The position numbers and the translations under genes were made by a program. Of a DNA stretch of 64,000 nt, positions 53,697 to 64,000 are shown piece after piece. Each line of letters begins with the position of its first letter. Position 1 is the stretch's first letter. Source of the stretch: Cinclus cinclus (Eukaryota > Chordata > Aves > Passeriformes > Cinclidae); assembly GCF_963662255.1 (NCBI RefSeq), contig NW_026912127.1, forward strand, positions 248,001 to 312,000, in the 5' to 3' direction. Under the pieces are notes generated by a model. The model was not told the origin of the DNA. It did not search any database and saw nothing but the letters and a program-made list of their open reading frames with translations.

Positions 53697-55265
53697 TACC
53701 TGGCTGTCCTCAACAAGACCCTGGGCCACTACCCCTATGCTGGCACTGCAGGTGTCACCAGAGATGGCACCAGGCACAGCACTTCTTCCGCACAGGGGAC
53801 ATTGACCCTGGTAATGACACCTTCGACATTGCCTCCAGCGTCATCACTGGTGGGGACACTTGGGGTTTGGGTTTTAGAGTTAGGGTTGGGATTTGAGATT
53901 TGGGATACTCTAAAGGCATTTGGGATGGTCCCAAGAGGTTTAGGAGTAGGGTTTTGGTTTGGGGTTTGGGGTTTGGGTTTGAGGTGCAAGGTTTGGGATG
54001 GTCCTGGAGTATATGTGATTCAGGATTTGGGAAGTCCCAGGGTTTCTGGGCTCTCAGCATTCCCTGACCCCAGTCCCAAGCCCACAGAGTGCCTGGGGGT
54101 GTACCCTGGAGACCCCCAGCTGCTGGTGCTGGATTGCACTGACAGCAATTTCACCCTCCAATTCCACAGGTAAATCCCACAAGTCCCACCCAGGGAAGTT
54201 TCCCATCCCTAAAATCCAAGTGTTGGATTTGCGACCCCTTTTTCCGAATTCCTGTGTGGGATTATGGGATGAAATTTTCCCTTTCCCAGGGTAATTTTTG
54301 GGGATTTTGTGGCCAAGTTTTCCCTTTCCTGATGTTTTCTGGGGGATTTTGGTGCAGAATTTTTCCTTTTCTAGAATGTTTTTTTTTTTTTTGTTATTTT
54401 GGGAACTCCTGAGGTTTTTGGGGATTTCAGGTGGAATTTTCCATTAGCATTGGATTTTTTGAGATTTTGGGGTGGAAATTTTCCTTTTTTTTTTTTTAGG
54501 ATTTTGGGGTGGAATTTTAATTTCTGGGGGATTTTTGGGGTCAAATTTTTCCTTTTCCAGGTTTTTTTTTGAACTTGGGGAACTCACAGGGTTTTTTGGG
54601 GATTTATGGGCAGATTTGTTCTCTTTTTTGGGGATTTTTTGCGGCGGAGTTTTCCCTTTTGCATTGGTTTCTTTGGGATTTTGAGGTGGATTTTTTCCTA
54701 TTTTATTTTTTAGTGATTTTGAGGCCTCTTGTAGTGTTTTTTGTCCCCTCAGGCTGATCAGTGTCATCATGGAGTTCCAGCTCAAGGCCATCAACATCCA
54801 AACACTACTATAACAGAAAATCCCCGACTGCTACACCTTCAGTGATATTGTGAGTGTCCGCAAGTGTCCCAGTGTCCCCTGAGTGTCCTTCTGGTATCTT
54901 CTCATGTCCCTTTTGTGTGCCTTATGTCTCTCCTGGTGTCTCACTCATGTCCTTCTGTCCCACATCTATCCATCTGTCCCCTGGCTGTTCCCCAGTACCT
55001 CTGCGGACCCTGGGGAGCAGCCAGTGAGTGCTATGACAGTGATGGTGATGGTGACAGTGACAGTGCTAAGGACAGTGACAGTGACAATAACAGTGACAAA
55101 TGGCAGTGGCACTGACAGTGATGGTGACAATGACAGTGAAATGCCAATGACAGTGCAACCCAGTGTCCCCACATCACGTTTGACAACTCTGTCCATAGCA
55201 GGTGAGTGCAGATCCACCTGGACACCCATCCAGGAGTGCCACCACCCCTTGCTGCCCAGCAAAAG
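53697..55265 (+). pseudogene. MCOLN1: Mucolipin (MCOLN1-like) pseudogene fragment
   Basis: Four exon remnants of the luminal domain of a TRPML channel with splice sites. Exon 1 (53697-53849) has YLAVLNKTLGHYPYAG, then in another frame FFRTGDIDPGNDTFDIASSV. Exon 2 (54088-54169) has CLGVYPGDPQLLVLD and NFTLQFHR. Exon 3 (54753-54849) has LISVIMEFQLKAINIQTL, a TAA at 54811-54813, and IPDCYTFSDI. Exon 4 (about 55173-55265) has ITFDNSVHS and, frame-shifted, IQECHHP. A frameshift in exon 1, the nonsense codon in exon 3 and the shift in exon 4 show it is dead. N-terminal and pore exons are absent. MCOLN1 proper is a lysosomal cation channel; the paralogue MCOLN2 or 3 cannot be fully excluded. Confidence 0.85.
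55033..55160. repeat. GTGACA-type simple repeat
   Basis: Imperfect GTGACA/GTGATG hexamer units within the intron before the last mucolipin-like exon. Confidence 0.88.
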
Positions 55266-57424
55266 GGACAGTGGGGTACAGTGGATGATGGGAGACAGGG
55301 GGACACAGTGACAGGGTAACAGGTGCCATGTCCCCCTCGTGCTCCGGACACCGGCAGGACTGGACGCATTTCTGTTGCGCCCCAACCACACTTCCCCATA
55401 AAACCTGCTCCCCTCACACCTTGGGGACACCCCTGACCCCCCCCCCCTTTGTCACCCTGGGGTGCCCCTCAGTCAGGGGGGTCTTGGTCATGCTGCAGGA
55501 CCCTCTCTCTGTGCAATCCCCGAGGTGGCACCTGCGCTTTTTGTCACCGCCATCTGCCAATTTGTTACCAGCACCCCAAAGAAGGGGGCGGCCCACATGT
55601 TACAGGAGGAGGTGGTGAAAACATTTCTGGGGTCACTCCCAGCCATTTCCATCTCCCCACATCCCCCTGAAGATGCTGCTCCACCCTGCACCCCCTCCCC
55701 CCCGCCCCCACCACAGCATCCCCTGAGGGGACCTTGGGGACTGTCCCCATGTCCCCCCCCAGTCCCCATGGTACCTCCGCTGCTCCACCTGTGCTTGGCC
55801 CCCGTTCGTGTGGCGACCTCCCCATGTGAACGGGCAGGAGTTTCAGTCACATCCTCACCTCCTTCTCGTCTTCCTCCTGCTGAGGAGGTGATGTTGCTTC
55901 TGCTGGGGACTCGCCAGTGACACCAGAGGGACACCACAGGTCACCCCTCGAGGGGCCTGGGGTTGCAGTGGCTCCTGGAGTCGCCCCAGTGTGACAGCTG
56001 GGGGGCCTGAGATGCTGCAGTGACAATTTGGGGGGTGGGTGCTCGTTTTGGGGTCTCCAGGGTGAGTCTCAAAGTCTCCTCCCATCACCTCATCCCGTGC
56101 CTCAGTTTCCCCCTCACTCTGCAGGGAGCATCCAGAATTGATGTTCTGGAATTGGGTTTGTTTTGGGGGGTTTTGGGGTTGGGGCTACTGGGATGGGCTG
56201 GTGGGCCAGTTAGGTGATACACACCCAAGGTGTGTATCAAGGCTGGTGGTTATCTGGGCTCGGAGCTGCCTAGGCTGGGGGGCTGCAGGGCCAAGAGCTA
56301 TCCAGACAAGTGTCAAGCTGGGATCCATGACTCAGGTGTCCATCAAGTGTCCACCAGTGTCCAATCTCTCCTGCCCCCATCCATCCCAGACTCCCTGGCC
56401 AGGGCTGCTTCTCACTGCAGAGTGGACAAGCCCCTGGTCAGTCCCAAGATGACCCCAAACCCCCTCCCACCAACCTCACCAGGCCACCCACCCTGAGCTC
56501 TGGTGCCATCGGCATCCCCTGGCAGCCGGTCCAGCTCTGAATCTCTTGGAAGAGGAAATCCACAGTCCCAGGCCGGGGACTCAAGGGTATCCAGGATGGT
56601 GAGCACTGAATCCATGTGGCATAGGGGGACAGTTGGGGACACAGCTGGGGAGATGTCTGTGGGGAAGGGAGTTGGGGTGTAGGGGAGTGAGGGGCGCCTA
56701 AAAGGTGCGGAGGGGGTTGGAAGGGAGGGATGCACCCAAAAATGTGCCAAAGTGAAGGCGAGGGTGCATAAAATTGGGGTAAAGGATGGAAAGAATCCAA
56801 ACAAGCACAGAAAAGACTCAAAATAGGGGGCACTGAACCCAAAAAAGGGGAAAAGGACTGAAAATGGAGGGGAGAAGGACCTAAAATCAGAGGACAAGGA
56901 TGTCATGGGGTGTTACAGTGTTTTCCTACCTGTGCCAGGGTGAGTGCAGATGCTCCGTGCCAGAAGCAGCCATGGGGACATCCTGAGGGACATGGGCACA
57001 CATTGAGGGACACAGGGACACTACAGGATGGGTCCCCTCAGACAGCCCAGGACCTCATGGTTTTTGGCCCCACTGGGGGCAGGGGACACATGGAAGGCGA
57101 GAGGAAGATATGGTAGGGAATTTGGACATACAGAGGGGAAAGGACATGATGCCACCAGGACAGATAGCAGGGGGACAATGTCACCAGGACACCCCTGGTG
57201 ACATGTAGCATGGGGCCACATGACACTGTGGGTGGCACTGACCCTTGTGCTGTACCTTGGGCCATTGGGGTCCTCTGAGCGTGGAGTCCCTAGGACGCCC
57301 TGGTGACTGTCACTCACCTCCGGGCCACTTGTCAACAGCCGAACAAGTTCCACCTCCTGCCCTGCTGGGTGATGACATCTGGCTGGTGCACTGTGGTGGT
57401 GATAGTGGGGATGTGGTGGCAGTA

Positions 57425-57460
57425 CCTGCATTGGACAGCACTTCGCAATGTCCCCATCCA
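57425..57460 (+). pseudogene. Cytochrome P450 family 4-like heme exon remnant (copy D)
   Basis: GTGGCAG acceptor-like sequence followed by STCIGQHFAM: heme Cys, Gly and the FA pair intact, then decay into CATGTCC-rich sequence. Of the three remnants this one keeps the Gly of RxCxG but has lost the rest. Confidence 0.58.
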
Positions 57461-57531
57461 TGTTCCTCACATCCTCATCCATCTCCCCCCATGGCCCCAC
57501 CCATGTCTTAGTTCCTTGTCGTTATTTTTAA

Positions 57532-57536
57532 CCCCA
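57532..57536. other. Unoccupied ERVL target site
   Basis: CCCCA flanked by TTTTAA on the left and GTTACAGGGC on the right. In copy C the same CCCCA is present twice, on either side of the ERVL-type provirus. Confidence 0.92.
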
Positions 57537-59025
<1,489 letters not shown>

Positions 59026-59854
59026 GGTTTGGGGAAAAACAAGGGCTGAGCACATTGGTTTTGATGTTCCTGCGGGCCAAGGGTAGCTGGAGATGTCATC
59101 ACCCCTTTCAACCTCAGAGAGCCTGGGGCTGCTCATCACCAACCTCTTGCACTCCTCCAGGCTGCCGGGGGTTCCCTGGCTCTGGGAATGCCCCTCTGCG
59201 CTCTCCCCTCTCCGGGGCTCCCGCATTCCCCCACGGCTCTCCTGGGGATCCCCAAACCCCATACTGGCCCTCTGCCCACCAGTACTGGGTGATCACCACG
59301 TGGGACCTGCCAAGATCCCTCCCGGGGCATTTCCGGCTGAGCTTCGGGGTCCTTCAAGATCCAAACGTACCCTGGCCCCTCAAAAAGAAAACCTTCCAGA
59401 GACGCCCCCGCTGGTTTTGGGGCGAGGTTCCCCTTCCTGCTCACCTGTGGGTTCCGGGGGGGCAGGGTGATGCTGCCAGAGTTGGGGGAACTGCAGCCTG
59501 AGCGGGCGGGCGGGGGAGCCGAGTGGTTCTGCTGCTGCTCTTTCTCTTGCAGCTCCTCTTCCTCATGTTCCTGACTTTCCCCTTCTTGTTCTTCCCGCTC
59601 CTCTTTCCTTCCTCCCCCTCCTCCGCTCCCAGCCCGGCCCAGGTCGGTGCCGACACTGAAAAGCAGCCGTGCTCTGCCCTGGGGGGTTCCAAAGTGGCCG
59701 TGCCCTGCACAGTGCTGGAACCAATACTGGGAGCACTCGAAGCGATCCTGAGAGAACCCGGAAGGAATTGGGAGCGCTTTCCGTGCTAGGACCGCTCTTA
59801 CTGGGAGCACTGGGACGGAACTGGGAATAAACAGCGCCCGGACGCGGCTTCAGC

Positions 59855-59984
59855 CGGCGGTGGGCGGGGTCAGGACCGAAAGCGTGGTTATGCAAATCCA
59901 GGAGCGATCGCGCGCTGTGATTGGTGGGCGGAAGCAGCGCGGGGTTCTCCCTGGTCACGTGTGGGCCGCGGGGGGGCCGGAGCG
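59855..59984. promoter_or_regulatory. Bidirectional promoter, copy D
   Basis: GGGCGGGGTC (59862), octamer ATGCAAAT (59890-59897), GCGATCGCGCGC, inverted CCAAT (GATTGG) and CACGTG (59956-59961). It stays well conserved although the zinc-finger gene to its left is dead. Confidence 0.75.
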
Positions 59985-60000
59985 ATGGCGGCGGGGCCTG
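59985..60000 (+). other. Plus-strand first coding exon, copy D
   Basis: ATGGCGGCGGGGCCTG followed by GTGAGAGGGAAC. Same 16-nt length and donor as copies A and C. Confidence 0.57.
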
Positions 60001-60415
60001 GTGAGAGGGAACAGGGAATGGGGACAGGGAATGGGAACGGGAACCAGGAACAGAAACAAGAATACAGGACTGGGACGGGGAATACAGGACACGAACTGGG
60101 AATGGAAATGTGGGAACAGGACAGGGAATACAGATACAGCAACTGGAGAGAGAATATGGGATAGGGATTAGAAAGATGGGACCGGGATTAGAAATAGGGC
60201 TGGGAATGGAAATACGGAAATGGGACAGGAAATATGGAAATGGAAATGCGGGACCAGCATGAGGACTGGGAATATGAGAACGGGAACAGGACAGGGAATA
60301 TGGGACCGGGATTATGAGAATGACAACCAGACAGAGAATACGGGACAGGGAATGAGACCAAGAGTGGGATCCAGACTGGGATGGGAGCAGGGTGGGACCA
60401 GGAGCGAGGTAACAT
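60001..60415. repeat. GGGAATGGGAC-type minisatellite, copy D
   Basis: Irregular units (GGGAATACAGGAC, GGGAATGGAAATACGG) after the exon 1 donor, as in copies A and C. Confidence 0.85.
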
Positions 60416-60704
60416 GAGAATGAGCAGGGGGCAAGGAGAATGACAGCGAGGAGAGGGGGATCCAGGACAGGAGAAACCCAAAACTGGTACAGGGGATATG
60501 TGGACAGTTCCTGGGCAGGGGATCCTTGATCAACTGCCCCAGAACCTCTGCCAGAGTTTCCCAAAGCAATTAGAACTGCTCAGCCTAGAATATCCAAGAC
60601 CCTGAGCGACCCCCAAATCCCTCCCAGGAACCCTCAACCCTCTTGAACACAGCACCCCCCACATCCCCTGGAAGATCCCCCCCCATGTTGCCATCGTTGT
60701 CTTA
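60416..60704. other. Conserved spacer between zinc-finger units D and E
   Basis: Matches 36211-36480 between units A and B. Confidence 0.7.
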
Positions 60705-60830
60705 GCTCAACATCTTCACCCTGGGTTTGGGTATTTTGAAAGAACAATGAGAAATGCAAAGAAAATTAAGGCAGGAGGATGTGGAGCCCTCAGCCAGGTG
60801 TCTCCCCCACATGCGTTGTAGAGGAGACAA
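60705..60830 (-). pseudogene. Zinc-finger unit E, 3' remnant only
   Basis: It contains GAGAAATGCAAAGAAAAT and CAGGAGGATGTGGAGCCCTC with CAGGTGTCTCCCCCACATG, the conserved untranslated tail of the unit. It then gives way to the satellite. No finger is left. Confidence 0.65.
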
Positions 60831-60839
60831 ATCCCTCTG

Positions 60840-62285
60840 CAGATATACAAGGGACTGCAAGGTCCCTTGTTCCCATGAGGCCTTGCAGTGTCACAGGGGT
60901 CTCCTTGGTGATGCAGTGTCACAATGGACCCTTGGTTCTGTGGGGACTCACAATGGCAGAATGGTCTCCTTGGTTCCACGAGGCCCTGCAGAGCCCCTTG
61001 ATTCAACGTGGCCTCAAAGTGTCATCATGGTCTCCAGAATTCCATGAGGCCCTGCTGTGTCACAGTGGATCTTTGGTTCCATGGGGTCCGCACTGTTCCA
61101 TGAATCCTTAGTTCCATGGGGCCCTGCAGTGTCACCATGGACTCCTTAATTCAATGGTGTCACACAGTGACACAATCACCCCTTAGCACAACAAGACCCC
61201 AGAGTGTCACAATGGTTCCTTGCTTCCATGAGGCCTTGTAGCGTCACAATGGACTCCTTGGTTCCATGGGGCCACAAAGTGTCACAGTGGCCCCTTGGTT
61301 CAGTGAGGCCTGTCATGGCATAAGATTTTAGCCTTTATATTTTTGAAATCCTGTTATGCATCAATGCATAACTCTAAACTCCATAGAAAGTATTAGTTAA
61401 CTATCTTCACATTTTGGTCAGACAAAAAGATTCCTCTGAAACTCAAGGACACCCTACAGCCTCAGGTTCCAAATACAATAAACAAAAGTGAATTGGGAGG
61501 GGGGAGCAAACTGAGGGAATATGACTTCATTAGCGGAAGCTGTAATTGGAGGATTAACCCCTTATATGCAAACAGACCAAACTTATATCTGTCTGAAAAA
61601 GTCATGACCACCATCCACCTTGGGTGTAGCCTCTGGGAAGCTTTTCACTGTCCAAGGTGTATCTGTTGAAGGCCTTTAATAAGCACCGACTTTATTCCCT
61701 TAACCTTGTCTAGCCTGTGTTCTAGGTAGCCACTCCAAGACATCACCTGCAGTGCCACAATAGTCTCTGTGATTCGTTAAGGCCTGCAGTGTCAAAACAG
61801 ACCATTGATTCCATGACACCCAAAGTGTCACAATGGCCCCTTGGTTCCACTGAGTCCAACAGTGTCACTAGGGTCCTGTTTGCTCCACAAGGCTCTGAAG
61901 TGCCACCATGGCCCTTTGGTTTCACAAGGCCTCAATATGTAAAAATGGCCTCGATGGTTTCATGAGGTCCTGCTCTGTCACAATGCACCTTTGTTTCCAT
62001 GGTGCCCCATAGTGTTACAATGGTATCCTGGGTTCCACGGTGTCAGAATGAACCCTTCATCCTGTGCAGACCCACAGTGTTCACTGCCGTGCCCTTGATT
62101 CCATGAGGCCCTGCCAAGCTGTAACAGTCCCTTGTTCCAGTGGGTCCCAGAGTGTCAGAATAGTCTCCAATGTTCCATGAGGCCCCGCAATGTCACTGTG
62201 CTCCCCTTGGTTCCACAGGCTGCACAGTGTAGCAATGGACTCTTGGTTCCATGAGGTTCCTCAGTCACAATGCTCTTGGATCCCC
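60840..62285. repeat. Irregular satellite with GTCACAATGG / TTGGTTCCATGAGGCC units
   Basis: Some 20-25 units of about 40-65 bp with the consensus phrases CAGTGTCACAATGG, CTCCTTGGTTCCATG and AGGCCCTG. It is split into 60840-61310 and 61743-62285 by an inserted element. The units are variable, so the array is old. Confidence 0.87.
61311..61742 (+). mobile_element. Probable solo LTR inside the satellite
   Basis: 432 bp bounded by TGTCATGGC and CCAAGACA. Satellite units lie on both sides. It contains an AATAAAC near 61478 and a TTTAATAAGC near 61676. I could not recognise a target duplication, so the class is open. Confidence 0.6.
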
Positions 62286-62312
62286 AGTGTCAGTGTCAGT
62301 GTCAGTGTCAGC
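62286..62312. repeat. GTCAGT hexamer microsatellite
   Basis: About four and a half units of CAGTGT, at the end of the satellite. Confidence 0.9.
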
Positions 62313-62939
62313 GTTAAGGAGAGAGAGTTCAAAGTGCACCTCATGATTTTTGGTTTTAATCAAGTGAATATTTTTTTTAATTTTTCAATTCAGAGAAGAG
62401 GTGACCGAAGCATTCCCCAGGTGATCTTGATGATGAATGTCACCTTAGAAGGTCTGGGCACAGAGAAGAATGATCCCTTTCAGGGTTGACCCTATTTGGA
62501 CAACCTGCTTCTCACCTCCAACCTCACCATGTCAGACATTGCCCACCTGGGACTGACATCCTAAAACATAAAAAAAATCCCTGCATGTTTATTATTATAA
62601 TTATATATTAATAAAATAATAAAATTACAAAGATGTTTTTCTTTTAATAATAAAAATAATATTTTTATTACCTAATTTTTCATTTATGTGTTAAAAAATC
62701 GATACGGTTTTAGCAATCATAAAAATTCTTGGTGATTGGTTCTAAGTAACACAATTCCCTTCATTAATTAATTGAAAACTACTGGCTATTGCTTTCTCCT
62801 TCTGTATGATAAGTAGACTTTTTTCAGTCCTTCTCTAATCCTTGTTATCATTTTCTCAGACAGGGTAAAAGGGGCCACTCTGGAGTCAAGGGAGACATTT
62901 CTGGGGTACATTTGGGGCAGTCTTGGGTCTACACAGGGA
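62313..62939. other. Unassigned stretch, A/T-rich in the middle
   Basis: Part of 62395-62570 has exon-like composition in one plus frame (VILMMNVTLEGLGTE) but I do not recognise it. From 62575 to 62720 it is almost only A and T. Confidence 0.35.
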
Positions 62940-63500
62940 ATTTAGAACTTGAGGGTATGTAGGACACTTCAATGGGCCGGGTGGGCACTGGGCAGGGCAC
63001 TGAGGGATTCTGACGGACACCTCGGAGGCTGGGAGAGCTCTTGGGGGTCCAGGGCGAAAACTTGGAGGTCAGGGAGGGGAATGTGGAGCGCTTCGGGGTC
63101 CGGGCGGGCACCTGGGGGGCTAGAACGGGGCTCTCTGGGGCGCGGGGGATGATGGGAATTGTAGGCACGGGCATAATACGATTGAATACAGCCGCGGAGC
63201 ATCACAGGAGGGCGCATCCGCATTGTCTCTTTGTGGGTCGCGGTGCCTGATGGGAGATGTAGTCACGGCTGGAATAGCACTCTAACGGGACTGCGGAGCA
63301 TGATGGGAGCTGTAGTCCCGGAAGTGGCTCGGACGAAGCATTTGGGGTCCGGGAAAGCACCTGGGGGACACTTTTGAGTCCGAGCCGTGACTTGAGGTCC
63401 CCAGGGCAGAACGCATGTGGTTCTGGAGCACTTGGGGGAAGCTTGGGGGGCTCTAACCAGGCTTTTTGGGCACCGAACTTTGCAGGTGTTTTTGGTGCCG
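62940..63500. promoter_or_regulatory. GC-rich promoter-like segment with ZNF143/THAP11-type motifs
   Basis: Three copies of a TGATGGGANNTGTAG motif, the reverse of ACTACAANTCCCATCA, lie at 63150-63165, 63245-63263 and 63298-63316. A decayed copy lies near 63195. An ETS site CCGGAAGT follows at 63318-63325. The pattern is typical of ZNF143/THAP11-bound CpG promoters. No start codon or first exon can be fixed on either side. Confidence 0.6.
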
Positions 63501-63687
63501 AACTGTATTATGAGGGGCTGTGAGGCTGTGGCGGATGAGACACTGTTCCCTGTGTCCCCAGTTGGTCCCACTATACCTCGTATCACTCACAGTATCCTCA
63601 GTTTGCTACATTATTGCCCAGTATCATTCCCAGTATGTCCCAGTATGTCCCAGTGGGTCTCTGTGTACCCTCACAGTCCAACCCACC
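63501..63687. other. Unassigned stretch
   Basis: It includes a short CCCAGTATGTCCCAGT repeat (63630-63655). No gene is seen. Confidence 0.35.
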
Positions 63688-64000
63688 TGTACTGGATCAA
63701 AAGCAAAACCAGTGAGACTTCAAGTCAGTAATACAATTTTTAATAGGGAAGAGAAAAAGGAAAAACAAAATACATGCAATTAAAAAAAAAATACAACCAC
63801 TAACAGAGTCAGAATACAACCTGATACCCTGTCAGTCAGGGTGCTGGTGCAGTTTTCCTCCAAAGGGTCTGTTAGCATATACATATACATTTAATAGTTA
63901 GTGGTAGTAATGCTAAGGCTGCAGTTTGTAGCTAGTGCAAGGTAGGCCCTGGGAACTAAGCCAGGGAATGTGCTGAGCTACAGAATAATGAGTTAAGGGC
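63688..64000 (-). mobile_element. LTR, family B-like, cut by the window end
   Basis: Starts TGTACTGGATCAAAAGC on the plus strand, the reverse of the CCAGTACA end of the LTR at 9051. It matches that LTR (reverse) to about 63870, with the same poly(A)-signal region and CTGACTGACAGGGTATCAGG block. Beyond that it diverges. Confidence 0.75.

Noticed and set aside
53622..54173. Functional mucolipin gene
   Set aside because: A frameshift in the first exon, a TAA in the third, a shift in the fourth, and missing pore exons.
56412..56906. Minus-strand frames CHMDSVLTIL-type in copies C and D as a conserved gene
   Set aside because: The similarity between copies is explained by block duplication. The frames end in purine-tract translation and no domain is seen.

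Overview
The window is nuclear DNA from a bird, most likely a songbird. Evidence for this is a CR1-type LINE, an olfactory receptor of the bird-expanded OR14-like type, C2H2 zinc-finger genes of the kind amplified in songbirds, and several lineages of avian endogenous retroviruses (ERVs). It holds little intact host coding sequence. It is an accessory region built from nested retroviral insertions on the left and a duplicated zinc-finger block on the right.

Left part (1-8.4 kb): mostly non-coding, with a degenerate CCATGG-centred repeat, a ~150-bp tandem repeat and one olfactory receptor pseudogene on the minus strand (6115-7068) with two nonsense codons. From 8.4 to 28.6 kb lies a retroviral nest. 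A gammaretrovirus-like element (LTR 8447-9003, tRNA-Phe-type primer site, gag remnant to 20010) was hit by a solo LTR (9051-9501) and by a near-complete class II provirus on the minus strand (9865-18925, 645-bp LTRs, perfect tRNA-Asn primer site). A second gammaretrovirus-like provirus on the minus strand (20011-27912, tRNA-Arg-type primer site) follows. Its two outer flanks come from different elements, the right one being an ERVL-type integrase fragment (27913-28585). A CR1 3' end and a probable solo LTR close this part at about 31 kb.

Right part (31-63.7 kb): a duplicated unit occurs in several states. Its pieces are cytochrome P450 family 4-like heme-exon remnants (33.2, 42.3, 57.4 kb), C2H2 zinc-finger genes or pseudogenes on the minus strand (33.8-34.4, 36.5/38.1, 49.8-51.0, 58.1-59.0, 60.7 kb), a promoter with GC box, ATGCAAAT octamer, inverted CCAAT box and CACGTG, and on its other side a plus-strand 16-nt coding exon with a splice donor at the same offset in three copies, then a GGGAATGGGAC-type minisatellite. 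One copy is split by a young ERVL-type element (42528-49285). The unoccupied target of that insertion survives in the paralogous copy at 57532-57536. A broken mucolipin (MCOLN1-like) gene fragment lies at 53.7-55.3 kb. The end holds an irregular satellite with an inserted solo-LTR-like element, a GC-rich promoter-like segment with three ZNF143/THAP11-type motifs (63.15-63.33 kb), and an LTR cut by the window end.

The best-preserved host gene is the eight-finger protein at 49840-51024. The provirus with the longest open frames is the ERVL-type element, but it is defective: it has a gag frameshift and stop, an Ala in place of the first Asp of the reverse-transcriptase YxDD box, and a premature TGA in integrase. 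The same TGA occurs in the second ERVL-type copy of the window. I see no prokaryote-type system, CRISPR array, rRNA gene or tRNA gene.
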